Of a DNA stretch of 64,000 bases, positions 38,054-47,521 are shown piece by piece. Both the position numbers and the translations under genes were made by a program. Source of the stretch: Caballeronia arationis (GTDB lineage: Bacteria; Pseudomonadota; Gammaproteobacteria; Burkholderiales; Burkholderiaceae); assembly GCF_001544975.2 (NCBI RefSeq), contig NZ_FCOG02000024.1:1-64000 (forward strand), read 5' to 3'. Within the stretch, counting starts at the first letter, position 1. Each line of letters begins with the position of its first letter. The notes beneath the pieces were generated by a model. That model had not been told where the DNA came from and searched no databases. It saw nothing but the letters and a program-made list of their open reading frames with translations.

Positions 38054-40192
38054 TCAGTGCTGCGGCTGCGTCGGTTCCGTTTGCGCGGCGCCTTCGTTCA
38101 GGAGCGCCTTCGCCGACAAACGCACGCGACCCTTCTCGTCCGTCTGGATGACCTTCACGCGCACGACCTGACCTTCCTTCAGATAGTCGTTGATGTCCTT
38201 CACGCGCTCGTTGACGATTTCCGAGATGTGCAGCAGACCGTCCTTGCCCGGCAGGATGTTCACGATCGCGCCGAAATCGAGCAGCTTGAGCACCGGACCT
38301 TCGTAGATCTGTCCGACTTCCACTTCCGCCGTGATGTTCTCGATGCGCTTCTTCGCTTCGGCCATGCCTTCGCTGCTCGTGCTCGCGATGGTCACGACGC
38401 CATCATCCGAAATGTCGATCGTCGTGTTCGTTTCTTCCGTCAGCGCGCGGATCACCGAACCGCCCTTGCCGATCACGTCGCGGATCTTTTCCGGGTTGAT
38501 CTTGATCGTGATCATGCGCGGCGCGTAGTCCGACAGCACCGTGTTCGTGCCCGGCACAGCCGTGGTCATCTTGCCGAGGATGTGCATGCGGCCTTCCTTC
38601 GCCTGCGCGAGCGCAACCTGCATGATTTCCTTCGTGATGCCCTGGATCTTGATGTCCATCTGCAGCGCGGTCACGCCTTGCGCCGTGCCGGCCACCTTGA
38701 AGTCCATGTCGCCGAGGTGATCTTCGTCGCCGAGGATGTCGGTCAGAACCGCGAACTTGTTGCCTTCGAGGATCAGGCCCATCGCGATGCCCGCGACGTG
38801 CGCCTTCATCGGCACGCCCGCGTCCATCAGCGCGAGACAGCCGCCGCACACTGATGCCATCGACGAAGAACCGTTCGATTCCGTGATTTCCGACACCACG
38901 CGGATCGAGTAGCCGAATTCGTCGGCGGACGGCAGGCACGCGGCCAGCGCACGCTTCGCCAGACGGCCGTGGCCGATTTCACGGCGCTTCGGCGAACCGA
39001 CGCGGCCCGTTTCGCCGGTCGCGAACGGAGGCATGTTGTAGTGGAGCATGAAACGCTCGCGGTACTCGCCTTCGAGCGCGTCGATGTTCTGTTCGTCGCC
39101 CTTCGTGCCGAGCGTCGCGACGACGAGCGCCTGCGTTTCGCCGCGCGTAAAGAGCGCCGAGCCGTGCGTACGCGGCAACACGCCCGTGCGGATTTCGATC
39201 GGGCGCACCGTGCGGGTGTCGCGGCCGTCGATACGCGGCTCGCCGTTCAGGATCTGCGAACGGACGATCTTTGCTTCGATGTCGAACAGCACGTTGCCGA
39301 CCGTCGCCTTGTCGGCGGCGACCGTGCCCGATGCCGATGCGTCCTGCTCGAGCGCGGCGGAGGTCGCTGCGTACACTTCCTTCAGCTTGGCCGAACGTGC
39401 CTGCTTGTTGCGCAGCTGGTAAGCCGCGAGCAGTTCGTTTTGCGCGAGATCCGTTACGCGGGCGATCAGCGCTTCGTTCTTCGGCGCCGGCGTCCAGTCC
39501 CACTCGGGCTTGCCGCCGTCGCGCACGAGTTCGTGGATCGCGTCGATGGCCGTCTGCATCTGCTCGTGGCCGAACACGACGCCGCCGAGCATCACTTCTT
39601 CGGAGAGTTGCTTCGCTTCCGATTCCACCATCAGCACGGCGCGCTCGGTGCCGGCGACGATCAGGTCGAGCGCCGATTCCTTCATCTGCGGACGCGTCGG
39701 GTTGAGCACGTATTCGTTGTTGATGTACGCGACACGCGCAGCACCGACCGGGCCGTTGAACGGCAGTCCCGACACGGCGAGCGCAGCCGACGCGCCGATC
39801 AGAGCGGGAATGTCGGCGGGAATGTCCGGATTCAGCGACAGGACGTGGATCACGACCTGGACTTCGTTATAGAAGCCTTCCGGGAAGAGCGGGCGCAGCG
39901 GGCGGTCGATCAGGCGCGAAATCAGCGTCTCGCCTTCCGACGGGCGGCCTTCGCGGCGAAAGAAGCCGCCCGGGATCTTGCCGGCGGCATAGGTCTTTTC
40001 GAGGTAGTCGACGGTCAGCGGGAAGAAATCCTGACCGGGCTTCGCGGTCTTCGCGCCGACGACCGTCGCGAGCACGACGGTATCTTCGACGTCGACGATC
40101 ACTGCGCCGCCTGCCTGACGCGCGATCTCACCCGTTTCCAGGCGGACGTTGTGTTGTCCCCACTTAAATTCTTTGACGATTTTATTGAACAT
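38054..40192 (-). CDS. pnp: Polynucleotide phosphorylase
   Basis: A 712-residue exoribonuclease that degrades RNA 3' to 5' with phosphate, part of the RNA degradosome in many bacteria. Two RNase PH domains flank a helical domain; a KH domain (about residues 555-620, [16 protein letters not shown]) and an S1 domain (about 622-692, [20 protein letters not shown]) follow. Length matches E. coli (711). Its leader contains a long stem suited to RNase III cleavage and autocontrol. Confidence 0.97.
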   Translation of the reverse strand: MFNKIVKEFKWGQHNVRLETGEIARQAGGAVIVDVEDTVVLATVVGAKTAKPGQDFFPLTVDYLEKTYAAGKIPGGFFRREGRPSEGETLISRLIDRPLRPLFPEGFYNEVQVVIHVLSLNPDIPADIPALIGASAALAVSGLPFNGPVGAARVAYINNEYVLNPTRPQMKESALDLIVAGTERAVLMVESEAKQLSEEVMLGGVVFGHEQMQTAIDAIHELVRDGGKPEWDWTPAPKNEALIARVTDLAQNELLAAYQLRNKQARSAKLKEVYAATSAALEQDASASGTVAADKATVGNVLFDIEAKIVRSQILNGEPRIDGRDTRTVRPIEIRTGVLPRTHGSALFTRGETQALVVATLGTKGDEQNIDALEGEYRERFMLHYNMPPFATGETGRVGSPKRREIGHGRLAKRALAACLPSADEFGYSIRVVSEITESNGSSSMASVCGGCLALMDAGVPMKAHVAGIAMGLILEGNKFAVLTDILGDEDHLGDMDFKVAGTAQGVTALQMDIKIQGITKEIMQVALAQAKEGRMHILGKMTTAVPGTNTVLSDYAPRMITIKINPEKIRDVIGKGGSVIRALTEETNTTIDISDDGVVTIASTSSEGMAEAKKRIENITAEVEVGQIYEGPVLKLLDFGAIVNILPGKDGLLHISEIVNERVKDINDYLKEGQVVRVKVIQTDEKGRVRLSAKALLNEGAAQTEPTQPQH

Positions 40193-40292
40193 TAGTCACT
40201 CCTTGTTCGTTACGCCGCGCCGCGCCGATCGGCATGGGCCGACCGGACGGCGCTAAGCCAGGCGACGGCCGAACCGCGCAAAAAGAGGTGTG

Positions 40293-40350
40293 TTATGCCA
40301 TTCCAACGCAACACGACACGCAATGCGCATGACGCGCTGGAATGACACAA
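40293..40350 (-). promoter_or_regulatory. pnp 5' leader stem-loop
   Basis: In the minus-strand RNA the segments 40350-40334 and 40309-40293 form a continuous 17-bp stem around a 24-base loop. Three pairs are G-U only in this orientation and would be A-C on the other strand, which supports an RNA structure read with pnp. It ends about 100 bases before the pnp ATG. In E. coli a similar leader stem is cut by RNase III and then used by PNPase to limit its own synthesis. Confidence 0.7.
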
Positions 40351-40446
40351 AGCTCTGCCGCGAGGCCCGGGCCGGATGTCGGGTCGCTTGATGACCCGGA
40401 TGACACAGATGATGCGTTTGAAACACTTGCCGGCCAGCGGTCGTTC

Positions 40447-40484
40447 AAAAACAAAATGCCTGTATCAGCGGACTGACACAGGCA
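40447..40484 (-). terminator. Terminator of rpsO
   Basis: On the minus strand TGCCTGTGTCAG - TCCG - CTGATACAGGCA (one G-U pair) is followed by TTTTGTTTTTG. It lies 32 bases after the rpsO stop and precedes the pnp leader. Confidence 0.92.
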
Positions 40485-40515
40485 CTTCGATGGAACGCTG
40501 GCCGCTTGTTGCCAA

Positions 40516-40785
40516 TTACTTACGCAGGCCCAGCTTCTCGATCAGCGAGCGATAACGGTCTGCGTCTTTGCCCTTCAGGTAGTCGAGCAGCTTGCGACGA
40601 CGGCTCACCATGCGCAGCAGACCGCGGCGGCTGTGGTGATCCTTCGTGTGAGCCTTGAAGTGCAGGGTCAGTTCGTTGATGCGGGTCGTCAGCAGTGCGA
40701 CTTGCACTTCGGGCGAACCGGTGTCGTTGGCGGCGCGCGCGTATTCTGCGACGACGTCGGACTTCTTGATTTGTGCTGCGGACAT
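40516..40785 (-). CDS. rpsO: 30S ribosomal protein S15
   Basis: An 89-residue ribosomal protein that binds 16S rRNA early in 30S assembly. Segments such as [30 protein letters not shown] and [12 protein letters not shown] are the family signature. AAGGAAAAGCAA precedes the ATG. As in E. coli, it is directly upstream of pnp. Confidence 0.98.
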   Translation of the reverse strand: MSAAQIKKSDVVAEYARAANDTGSPEVQVALLTTRINELTLHFKAHTKDHHSRRGLLRMVSRRRKLLDYLKGKDADRYRSLIEKLGLRK

Positions 40786-40950
40786 TTGCTTTTCCTTTAA
40801 AACAGACAGGCGGTCACGGAAGAAAGGCCGTGCCGTGGGTTACTGCCACGAGTTTATTGCCAAGATTTTCGGCGATTTTTTCGCTTCGGACGGTTTCCGG
40901 CGGTTCCAGTTCGTCACTTTCACGACGGACCTCCCCAAAACGAAGCGCGA

Positions 40951-40959
40951 ATTATAGCA
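40951..40959 (-). promoter_or_regulatory. Extended -10 promoter of rpsO
   Basis: Minus-strand TGCTATAAT is a perfect extended -10 box; the region 17 bases upstream (CTCAAA) is a poor -35. The transcript would carry a leader of about 160 bases before rpsO, with hairpins such as CCACGG / CCGTG close to the start codon that could bind S15 (inference). Confidence 0.65.
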
Positions 40960-40994
40960 CAGCCCGCATTCGCTTTGAGGCCTCTCCGGACGGC

Positions 40995-42305
40995 CTAACG
41001 CACCGGACGCGCCATCTCGCAGGAACTGGGCTGGGCCGTCTTGCTCGCCGGCAGCGCGAGCAAGGTGCGAAAACCGTAACCCGAGCCCTCGTTGTCGAAA
41101 CGCACGCCCGGCGTGCCCGCGCGGTCCATTTCCATTACGTAAAGGGGCTGGAACAGTTGATGATCCTGCGCGCGCATCGTCGATCCGTGGAAGCCGTTGT
41201 CGAACTTCATCCCTTCGAGCGCGCGTGCGACCGCGGTCGGATCGGCGCTGCCGGCGCGCGTCACGGCTTGCGCCAGCATCTCGATCATGAGCGGCATGCG
41301 CAGCACGAGATAATCGTCGGCGGCCGACGGATAGCGCGCGCGGAACGCCTCATAGTAGGCATCCGACGCCGCGCCGCCGACATTCGGATGCCAGTCCGCC
41401 ACCGCCACCACGCGCTTCACGCCCGCGTCGCCGAGCGCCGCCGGGGCGCCGAGGCTGTTGCCGTAGAACGTATAGAACTTCGTGTTCAGCCCCTGCTCGC
41501 GCGCGGCCTTAACCAGGAGCGTCAGGTCATTGCCCCAGTTCCCGGTCACGACCGCGTCCGCGCCGCTCGCGCGAATCTTCGCGATATAGGGCGCGAAATC
41601 CTTCACGCGGCCGACCGGATGGAATTCGTCGCCGGCAATCGCGATGTCCGGACGCCGCTCCTTCAGCGCGCGCGCCGCCTCCCGGCTGACGTCGTGGCCG
41701 AAGCTGTAGTCCTGATTCAGCAGATAGACCTTCTTCACCGACCGGTCGTCGCGGATCACGTCCGCGAGCGCGTCCATGCGCATGCCGGCGTGCGCGTCGA
41801 AGCGGAAATGCCAGAAGCTGCACGACGCGTTGGTGAGCGCGGGATCGTCGGCGGAATAGTTGAGAAAGACGACGCGCGCATCGGGTTCGCGCGCGTTCTG
41901 CTTGTCGATGGCCGCGACGAGCGCCGCCGCCACCGCCGAACTGTTGCCCTGCATGACGAAGCCGATTTTCTGGTCGATCGCCGCACGCAGTTGCACGAGG
42001 CTCGCCTCGCTGCTGCCTTTGCCGTCGAGCACAACGAGTTGCAGCGGGTGCGCGCCATCGGCGAGCTTCACGCCGCCTCGCGCATTCACGCGCTCGACAC
42101 CAAAGCGCAGATTGCGTTCGACCGCCGCGCCCGCGTTGGCGAACGGGCCGGACATGCCTTCGATCATCGCGACGCGGATCGGCTCGCCCTGTGCCGCGAC
42201 GGCCGCCGCCATCGACCCAGCGATGCAAGCCGCGGCCACGAGCCGCAGCCAGCCGCGCTCGAACCGCAGTTCGGTTGATCTGTATTGTTTTCCCGCCTTC
42301 GACAT
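40995..42305 (-). CDS. Branched-chain-type ABC transporter substrate-binding protein
   Basis: A 436-residue periplasmic binding protein of the LivK type (Peripla_BP_6). A long basic N-terminus precedes the signal peptide hydrophobic stretch LVAAACIAGSMAAAVAAQ, likely cut near residue 40. The mature start PIRVAMIEGMSGPFANAGAA is typical. No permease or ATPase gene is adjacent, so it either serves a distant transporter or works as a sensor. The ligand is unknown. It has lower similarity to true LivK than expected for an amino acid importer; a branched or aromatic acid ligand is possible. Confidence 0.85.
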   Translation of the reverse strand: MSKAGKQYRSTELRFERGWLRLVAAACIAGSMAAAVAAQGEPIRVAMIEGMSGPFANAGAAVERNLRFGVERVNARGGVKLADGAHPLQLVVLDGKGSSEASLVQLRAAIDQKIGFVMQGNSSAVAAALVAAIDKQNAREPDARVVFLNYSADDPALTNASCSFWHFRFDAHAGMRMDALADVIRDDRSVKKVYLLNQDYSFGHDVSREAARALKERRPDIAIAGDEFHPVGRVKDFAPYIAKIRASGADAVVTGNWGNDLTLLVKAAREQGLNTKFYTFYGNSLGAPAALGDAGVKRVVAVADWHPNVGGAASDAYYEAFRARYPSAADDYLVLRMPLMIEMLAQAVTRAGSADPTAVARALEGMKFDNGFHGSTMRAQDHQLFQPLYVMEMDRAGTPGVRFDNEGSGYGFRTLLALPASKTAQPSSCEMARPVR

Positions 42306-42545
42306 CGCCGCCCCGCCGCAAATTCGTTCCGATGAGAGCGCGGATCATAGGCCGCGTCGCGCGCGGCGCGCAAGCGCGCGATGCATGCGCCATGCGGCAC
42401 GGCAGTGCGAAAGCCCGCGAAAATGCGCGGCTTCTGCCCAAATTCGCGCACCCGGCAGGATGTTTTTCCCGCGCGCGTGTCAAAATCCCTGAACACCAGG
42501 GAAACCCGGCGGCAGTGCCGGGACATAAAGCTTCCGGAGGCCTCA

Positions 42546-43070
42546 ATGTCGCTCAAACTCAACCGCGGCGGCCGCGCAGTCGCCGGCGCCGCGCTCGCCG
42601 GTCTCGCGCTCCTCCTTTCGGCCTGCGCGCAGCCGTGGCAGAACTACCAGACGGGCGCCGACGTATCCACCATCACCTCCCGCCTCGGCCCGCCGCGCGA
42701 AACCTACGACCTGCCGAATGGCGGCAAGCGGCTAATGTGGCCGACCCAGCCCCTCGGTGAAGTCACGACCGCCGCCGATATCGACGCCTCCGGGAAGATT
42801 GTCAGCGTGCGCCAAGTGCTCGACGCCAACGAGTTCTACAAGGCCGAGATCGGCACCTGGACCAAGAAGGATGTGCTCGTCAACTTCGGGCGACCGGTGG
42901 AAACGTCGTATTTCCCGCTGATGAAGCGAGAAGTCTGGACATACCGCTATATGGAATCGAATGTCTGGTACATGATGTACAGCTTCTATTTCGACGATCA
43001 GGGCATTCTCCGGCTGACGCAGAAGACACCCGACCCGCTGCACGACCCCGACCGGCGCAACATGTTCTGA
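42546..43070 (+). CDS. Outer membrane lipoprotein, SmpA/OmlA-like
   Basis: A 174-residue lipoprotein. The lipobox LLLSACAQ places the lipidated Cys at about residue 27. The mature part starts with a segment like the SmpA/OmlA (BamE-type) fold (VSTITSRLGPPRETYDLPNG), duplicated in KDVLVNFGRPVETSYFPLMK, so it may hold two such units. ATG 42546 follows GGAGG. The exact role is unknown. Confidence 0.82.
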   Translation: MSLKLNRGGRAVAGAALAGLALLLSACAQPWQNYQTGADVSTITSRLGPPRETYDLPNGGKRLMWPTQPLGEVTTAADIDASGKIVSVRQVLDANEFYKAEIGTWTKKDVLVNFGRPVETSYFPLMKREVWTYRYMESNVWYMMYSFYFDDQGILRLTQKTPDPLHDPDRRNMF

Positions 43071-43106
43071 AGCTTTCGCTTAATTAAATCGTCCACGACA
43101 GACTGC

Positions 43107-43139
43107 AAAAAGCCGCCCCCGACAGGGCGGCTTTTTTTA
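43107..43139 (+). terminator. Terminator of the lipoprotein gene
   Basis: AGCCGCCC and GGGCGGCT pair around CCGACA, with seven T after and four A before. It may work in both directions. Confidence 0.9.
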
Positions 43140-43282
43140 TCAGTAGACGAATGTGAACTTTTTCTGCGAAAGTGTTTCGTAAGGTTTCCGCTGCGCTGCA
43201 ACGAAGCGCGGCGATATCGAGATGGCTGCGCCAGCGCGGTGCATGGCGCATGCCTCTCCGAACCGTTTCCGGAGTCACATCG

Positions 43283-43942
43283 ATGAATCGTCCCAAACGC
43301 ATGCTTGTCGAAAACATCGCCTGGGCGTCTGAAACCGCCGACAGCGATACCCAGTTCTTCCCGCGCCTCACGCAAGGCCAGAATCCGCGAGTCCTGTGGA
43401 TCGGCTGCTCGGATAGCCGTGTGCCCGCCGAAACCATCACCAACGCCAATCCCGGCGACCTTTTCGTGCACCGCAACATCGCGAACCTCTTTTGCGCCGC
43501 CGACGACAACGTGATGAGCGTCCTCGAATACGCCGTGCGCGTTCTTCAGGTCGACGACGTAATCGTTTGCGGGCACCACGGCTGCGGCGGCGTGCGTGCT
43601 TCGCTCTTGCCGCCGTCGCCCGATCTGCCGCACGTCAATCGCCGCATCGCGCCGCTTTGCGCCCTCGCCCGCGTGCATCGCGGCGAACTCGACGGCGTCG
43701 CCGATCCCGACGAGCGCGTGAACCGGCTCGCCGAATTGAGCGTGCTCGAACAGGTGCGCGCGCTGCGGGCGACACCGCTCGTGCGCGACGCCGCAACACC
43801 GCCGCGCGTGCATGGCTGGATCTACGGCCTGCACGACGGCCGCATCAAGGTGCTCGCGTCGGGCCATCGCGGCGACGATCCCGCCGCCGCGCCCGCGCCG
43901 GCACACACCCCCGAAGCCGTGCTCGAAACCGCCGGCCGCTAA
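43283..43942 (+). CDS. Beta-class carbonic anhydrase
   Basis: A 219-residue beta-carbonic anhydrase that interconverts CO2 and bicarbonate. Zinc ligands are Cys in VLWIGCSDSRVPAE and His and Cys in VIVCGHHGCGGVRA; the Asp-Arg dyad is in CSDSR. ATG 43283 is chosen because GGAG lies 9-12 bases upstream and the family usually starts near LVENIAWA; the longer frame is not supported. It is followed by a SulP transporter 78 bases on, suggesting bicarbonate handling together. Confidence 0.94.
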   Translation: MNRPKRMLVENIAWASETADSDTQFFPRLTQGQNPRVLWIGCSDSRVPAETITNANPGDLFVHRNIANLFCAADDNVMSVLEYAVRVLQVDDVIVCGHHGCGGVRASLLPPSPDLPHVNRRIAPLCALARVHRGELDGVADPDERVNRLAELSVLEQVRALRATPLVRDAATPPRVHGWIYGLHDGRIKVLASGHRGDDPAAAPAPAHTPEAVLETAGR

Positions 43943-44020
43943 GCGCCGCCCAAACTGACCCAGGCCACATGCAATGCGGCGTCGCAAGACGCCGCACGGC
44001 TCAACTCGCACCTGAAAATC

Positions 44021-45589
44021 ATGAACCCAAGACAAACCTTCGCCACTTTTCCTCGCGACATGTTCGCCGGCACCGTCGTTTTTCTGGTCGCGATGCCGCT
44101 GTGTCTCGGCATCGCCAATGCTTCGGGCGTCGAGCCGTTCGCGGGCTTGCTGTCCGGCATTATCGGCGGGCTGGTCGTCGCGCTTCTGAGCGGCTCGCAT
44201 CTGAGCGTGAGCGGGCCGGCCGCCGGGCTGATCGTGATCGTCGTTGACGGCATCGCGCGGCTCGGCAGCTTTTCCGCGTTCCTGCTCGCCGTGCAGCTGT
44301 CGGGCGCGCTGCAGTTCGGCTTCGGGATGCTGAAGGCCGGACGCTTCGCGGCTTACGTGCCCTCTTCGGTCATCAAGGGGATGCTCGCGGCGATCGGCCT
44401 GTTGCTGATCATCAAGCAGATTCCGCTCGCCGCCGGTTTTGCCAACGAGGGCGCGGCCGTCGCGGCAAACGGCCCTGGCATGATCGACACGCCGTTCGGC
44501 GCGATGTCGGTCGCGGCATGCGCGATCGCCGTGGCGTCGCTCGCGATCCTCGCCGGCTGGGAAACGAAAGCGATGCGGCGCTTCGCGCTCGTGCGTGCGA
44601 TTCCCGCGCCGCTCGCCGTCGTGATGCTCGGCATCGGCGCGACGCTTTTGCTCGACTTTGTCGCGCCGGGCATCGCGCCGGGCGCTGAACTGCGGGTCGC
44701 GCTGCCGTCGATCGCCTCGTTCGCCGCGCTCTCGAATGCGCTTGAATGGCCCAACTTTGCGCAGCTCGCGAATCCCGACGTCTGGCGTCTGGCGATGACG
44801 CTGGCAATCGTCGCAAGCCTTGAAACGCTGCTGAGCCTCGAAGCGGTCGAACAGATCGATCCGAAGAAGCGCGCCACCCATCCCGATCGCGAACTGAAGG
44901 CGCAGGGAATCGGCAACATGGTGGCGGGCGCACTGGGCGGACTGCCGATCACGTCCGTCATCGTGCGCAGTTCCGCAAACGTTCACGCGGGCGCGCAGAG
45001 CCGCTGGTCGGCGTTCGTGCATGGCGTGCTGCTGCTCGCCAGCGTGTTTGCGCTTGCGAGCGTCATCAACCTGATTCCGCTCGCGTGTCTCGCCGCGATC
45101 CTGATCTTCACCGGACTGAAGCTCGCGAAACCTTCACTGTTCGCAGCAGTCGCGAAGCAGGGTTTCGAGCGCTTCGCGCCGTTCATCGTGACGATCGCCG
45201 GCGTTCTGCTGACCGATCTCCTGATCGGCATCCTGCTCGGCATCGCGTGCAGCATCGCGCTCGCGGTTCACGCGAACCTGCAACGCCCGATCACGATCGC
45301 GCAGCACGACGACCACTTCCTGCTGTCGTTCCGCAAGGACGTTTCATTTATCGGCAAGGTCGCGCTGAAACACCACCTGCGGCAGATTCCGGATCGCGCG
45401 ACCGTGATCGTCGATGCGACGCGCGCCGATTTCATCGATCCCGACGTGCGCGAGCTGATCGACAAGTTCGTGGAAGACGCGCCCGCGCGCGGCATTCATG
45501 TCGAGTGCCGTCAACTGGAGCGGGCGGCACGCGAGCGGCCGTCGATGCGGGAACGGCTGCTGTTTTCGAGGCGGTCTGCGGCGGAGTAG
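44021..45589 (+). CDS. SulP family anion transporter with STAS domain
   Basis: A 522-residue SulP-type transporter. Membrane helices run from residue about 12 to 410, with GTVVFLVAMPLCLGIANASG and the SGPAAGLIVIV segment. A C-terminal STAS-like part follows (VALKHHLRQIPDRATVIVDA). Members near carbonic anhydrase genes transport bicarbonate; others move sulfate or dicarboxylates. The neighbouring carbonic anhydrase favours bicarbonate (inference). The STAS core is shorter than in sulfate permeases. Confidence 0.92.
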   Translation: MNPRQTFATFPRDMFAGTVVFLVAMPLCLGIANASGVEPFAGLLSGIIGGLVVALLSGSHLSVSGPAAGLIVIVVDGIARLGSFSAFLLAVQLSGALQFGFGMLKAGRFAAYVPSSVIKGMLAAIGLLLIIKQIPLAAGFANEGAAVAANGPGMIDTPFGAMSVAACAIAVASLAILAGWETKAMRRFALVRAIPAPLAVVMLGIGATLLLDFVAPGIAPGAELRVALPSIASFAALSNALEWPNFAQLANPDVWRLAMTLAIVASLETLLSLEAVEQIDPKKRATHPDRELKAQGIGNMVAGALGGLPITSVIVRSSANVHAGAQSRWSAFVHGVLLLASVFALASVINLIPLACLAAILIFTGLKLAKPSLFAAVAKQGFERFAPFIVTIAGVLLTDLLIGILLGIACSIALAVHANLQRPITIAQHDDHFLLSFRKDVSFIGKVALKHHLRQIPDRATVIVDATRADFIDPDVRELIDKFVEDAPARGIHVECRQLERAARERPSMRERLLFSRRSAAE

Positions 45590-45592
45590 AGG

Positions 45593-45628
45593 CAAAAAAA
45601 AGCCCTCGCTTCGGGCGAGGGCTTTTTT
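45593..45628. terminator. Bidirectional terminator between SulP gene and leuA
   Basis: GCCCTCGC and GCGAGGGC pair around TTCGG, with eight A on the left and six T on the right. It lies between the convergent SulP gene and leuA and can end both. Confidence 0.93.
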
Positions 45629-45637
45629 GCATGCTCA

Positions 45638-47179
45638 TCAAAGCTGCGGGTTGAGCTTCTCAACTTTCGAATGGAGCTTGTTCAGCGCGGCGATATATGC
45701 TTTCGCCGAAGCGGCGACGATGTCCGGATCGGTGCCGACGCCGTTCACGATCCGGCCGCTCTTCGAGAGCCGCACCGTCACTTCGCCCTGCGCCTGCGTA
45801 CCGGTCGTGATCGCGTTGACCGAGTACAGCACGAGTTCCGCGCCGCTCTCGACCTTCGATTCGATCGCGTGCAGCGTCGCATCGACGGGGCCGTTGCCGC
45901 GCGACTCGCCGGTCACTTCGGCGCCATCGACGGCGAACACCACGCGCGCTTGCGGCTGCTCGCCGGTCTCCGAATGCTGCGCCATCGACACGAAGCGGAA
46001 ATGCTCCTTCGCCTGCGCCTCGGCCGACTCTTCCGAGACGATCGACATGATGTCCTCGTCGAAGATTTCGGACTTGCGGTCCGCGAGTTCCTTGAAGCGC
46101 GCGAACGCAGAATTCACGTCGCCTTCCGATTCCATCGTCACGCCGAGTTCTTGGAGGCGCTGCTTGAACGCGTTGCGGCCCGACAGCTTGCCGAGCACGA
46201 TCTTGTTCGTGCTCCAGCCCACGTCTTCCGCGCGCATGATCTCGTAGGTGTCGCGCGCCTTCAGCACGCCGTCCTGGTGGATGCCCGACGCGTGCGCGAA
46301 CGCGTTCGCGCCGACCACCGCCTTGTTCGGCTGTACGACGAAACCGGTGATCTGGGATACGAGCTTGGAAGTCGGCACGATCTGCGTCGTATCGATGCCG
46401 ACGTCGAGGCCGAAATAATCCCTGCGCGTCTTGACCGCCATCACGATCTCTTCGAGCGACGTATTACCCGCGCGCTCGCCGAGACCGTTGATCGTGCATT
46501 CGACCTGCCGCGCGCCGCCGATCTGCACGCCGGCGAGCGAATTCGCGACCGCGAGCCCGAGGTCGTCGTGGCAATGCACCGAGAAAATCGCCTTGTCCGA
46601 GTTCGGAATACGCTCGCGCAGCGTCTTCACGAGATGGCCGTACATCTCCGGCACGCCGTAGCCAACCGTATCGGTGATGTTGATCGTGCGCGCGCCTTCG
46701 TCGATCACGGCTTCGAGCACGCGGCACAGAAAGTCGAGATCCGAGCGGCTGCCGTCTTCCGGCGAGAACTCGACGTCGTCGGTGAACTTGCGCGCGAAAC
46801 GCACCGCAAGCCGCGCCTGTTCGTAGACCTGCTCCGGCGTCATGCGCAGCTTCTTCTCCATGTGCAGCGCGGAGGTCGCGATGAACGTGTGGATGCGGAA
46901 CTGGTTGGCGGGCTTCAACGCATCGGCGGCGCGCTGGATGTCCTTGTCGTTCGCCCGGGCGAGCGAGCAGACCGTGCTGTCCTTGACCAGCGAGGCGATC
47001 GTCTGGATCGCGTCGAAGTCGCCGTTCGAACTCGCGGCGAAGCCCGCCTCGATCACGTCGACCTTCATGCGCTCCAGCTGCTTCGCGATGCGGATTTTCT
47101 CTTCCTTGGTCATCGACGCGCCGGGCGATTGTTCGCCGTCACGCAAGGTCGTGTCGAAAATGATCAGCTTGTCTGCCAT
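45638..47179 (-). CDS. leuA: 2-isopropylmalate synthase
   Basis: A 513-residue enzyme that condenses acetyl-CoA with 2-oxoisovalerate in the first step of leucine synthesis. The HMGL-like TIM barrel (1-285) has [19 protein letters not shown]; the metal-binding His motif is [16 protein letters not shown] ([12 protein letters not shown]). The C-terminal LeuA regulatory domain (about 390-510) senses leucine. ATG 47179 follows GGAGG. Upstream is a Leu-rich leader peptide and its own promoter. Confidence 0.97.
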   Translation of the reverse strand: MADKLIIFDTTLRDGEQSPGASMTKEEKIRIAKQLERMKVDVIEAGFAASSNGDFDAIQTIASLVKDSTVCSLARANDKDIQRAADALKPANQFRIHTFIATSALHMEKKLRMTPEQVYEQARLAVRFARKFTDDVEFSPEDGSRSDLDFLCRVLEAVIDEGARTINITDTVGYGVPEMYGHLVKTLRERIPNSDKAIFSVHCHDDLGLAVANSLAGVQIGGARQVECTINGLGERAGNTSLEEIVMAVKTRRDYFGLDVGIDTTQIVPTSKLVSQITGFVVQPNKAVVGANAFAHASGIHQDGVLKARDTYEIMRAEDVGWSTNKIVLGKLSGRNAFKQRLQELGVTMESEGDVNSAFARFKELADRKSEIFDEDIMSIVSEESAEAQAKEHFRFVSMAQHSETGEQPQARVVFAVDGAEVTGESRGNGPVDATLHAIESKVESGAELVLYSVNAITTGTQAQGEVTVRLSKSGRIVNGVGTDPDIVAASAKAYIAALNKLHSKVEKLNPQL

Positions 47180-47303
47180 GTCGGCCTCCAATGGGGAGTT
47201 TCTGGATTCTGGAAACGGTGGGGAAAAACTAAAACGGAATTCGGGTGTCCGCGCCACCGCTGGCGTCGAAAACCACGAACGAGCAGACGGGAGGCGAGAC
47301 GGA
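47180..47303 (-). promoter_or_regulatory. leuA leader RNA between leader peptide and leuA
   Basis: This 124-base stretch between the leader peptide stop and leuA contains competing pairings. CGCCA / TGGCG can form a small hairpin around GCGG (RNA CGCCAGCGGTGGCG), while the same CGGTGG can instead pair with a later CCACCG. A TTTTAGTTTTT tract lies between, but I see no strong stem directly before it, so the exact attenuation mechanism is open. The leuA ribosome site GGAGG ends the region. Confidence 0.55.
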
Positions 47304-47390
47304 TTAGCGCGGTAGGCGCGCTAGTAGCGATAGCGCGCATAGCGGCGCACCAGCTAGAAGAGACGAGAGGGGGAACGTGAAAAAGTTCAT
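47304..47390 (-). CDS. leuA leader peptide, Leu-rich (28 aa)
   Basis: A 28-codon reading frame starting [14 protein letters not shown] and ending in TAA. Eight of its codons are Leu: one CTC, one CTT and six CTA. CTA is normally very rare in such GC-rich genomes, as in the leu leader of Salmonella, which uses rare Leu codons. An 8-bp hairpin GCGCGCTA / TAGCGCGC (47316-47338) lies within the Leu-codon run. The ATG coincides with the expected transcription start of the promoter at 47397-47425, so the peptide is probably translated from a leaderless mRNA. It likely senses leucyl-tRNA to control leuA. Confidence 0.8.
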   Translation of the reverse strand: MNFFTFPLSSLLAGAPLCALSLLARLPR

Positions 47391-47396
47391 CCGCAG

Positions 47397-47425
47397 ACTA
47401 TAGCGAGATTTCCGAATGCGTGCAA
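47397..47425 (-). promoter_or_regulatory. leuA sigma-70 promoter
   Basis: Minus-strand TTGCAC (47425-47420), a 17-base spacer, then TATAGT (47402-47397). The start point should be 6-8 bases on, at 47389-47391, which is the first base of the leader peptide ATG. Confidence 0.8.
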
Positions 47426-47480
47426 TTGGGCTTTCCGATCGGCGCGATTGGGTCCGTTTCACCCGAATCGAGGGCCCGCA

Positions 47481-47509
47481 AAGAAAAAGGCGACCGAATG
47501 TGGCCGCCT
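47481..47509 (-). terminator. Terminator of psd-pssA
   Basis: On the minus strand AGGCGGCC and GGTCGCCT pair with one G-U, followed by TTTTTCTTTG. It begins 12 bases after the pssA stop and isolates leuA from the genes upstream. Confidence 0.85.
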
Positions 47510-47521
47510 TCAGGCTTAGCG

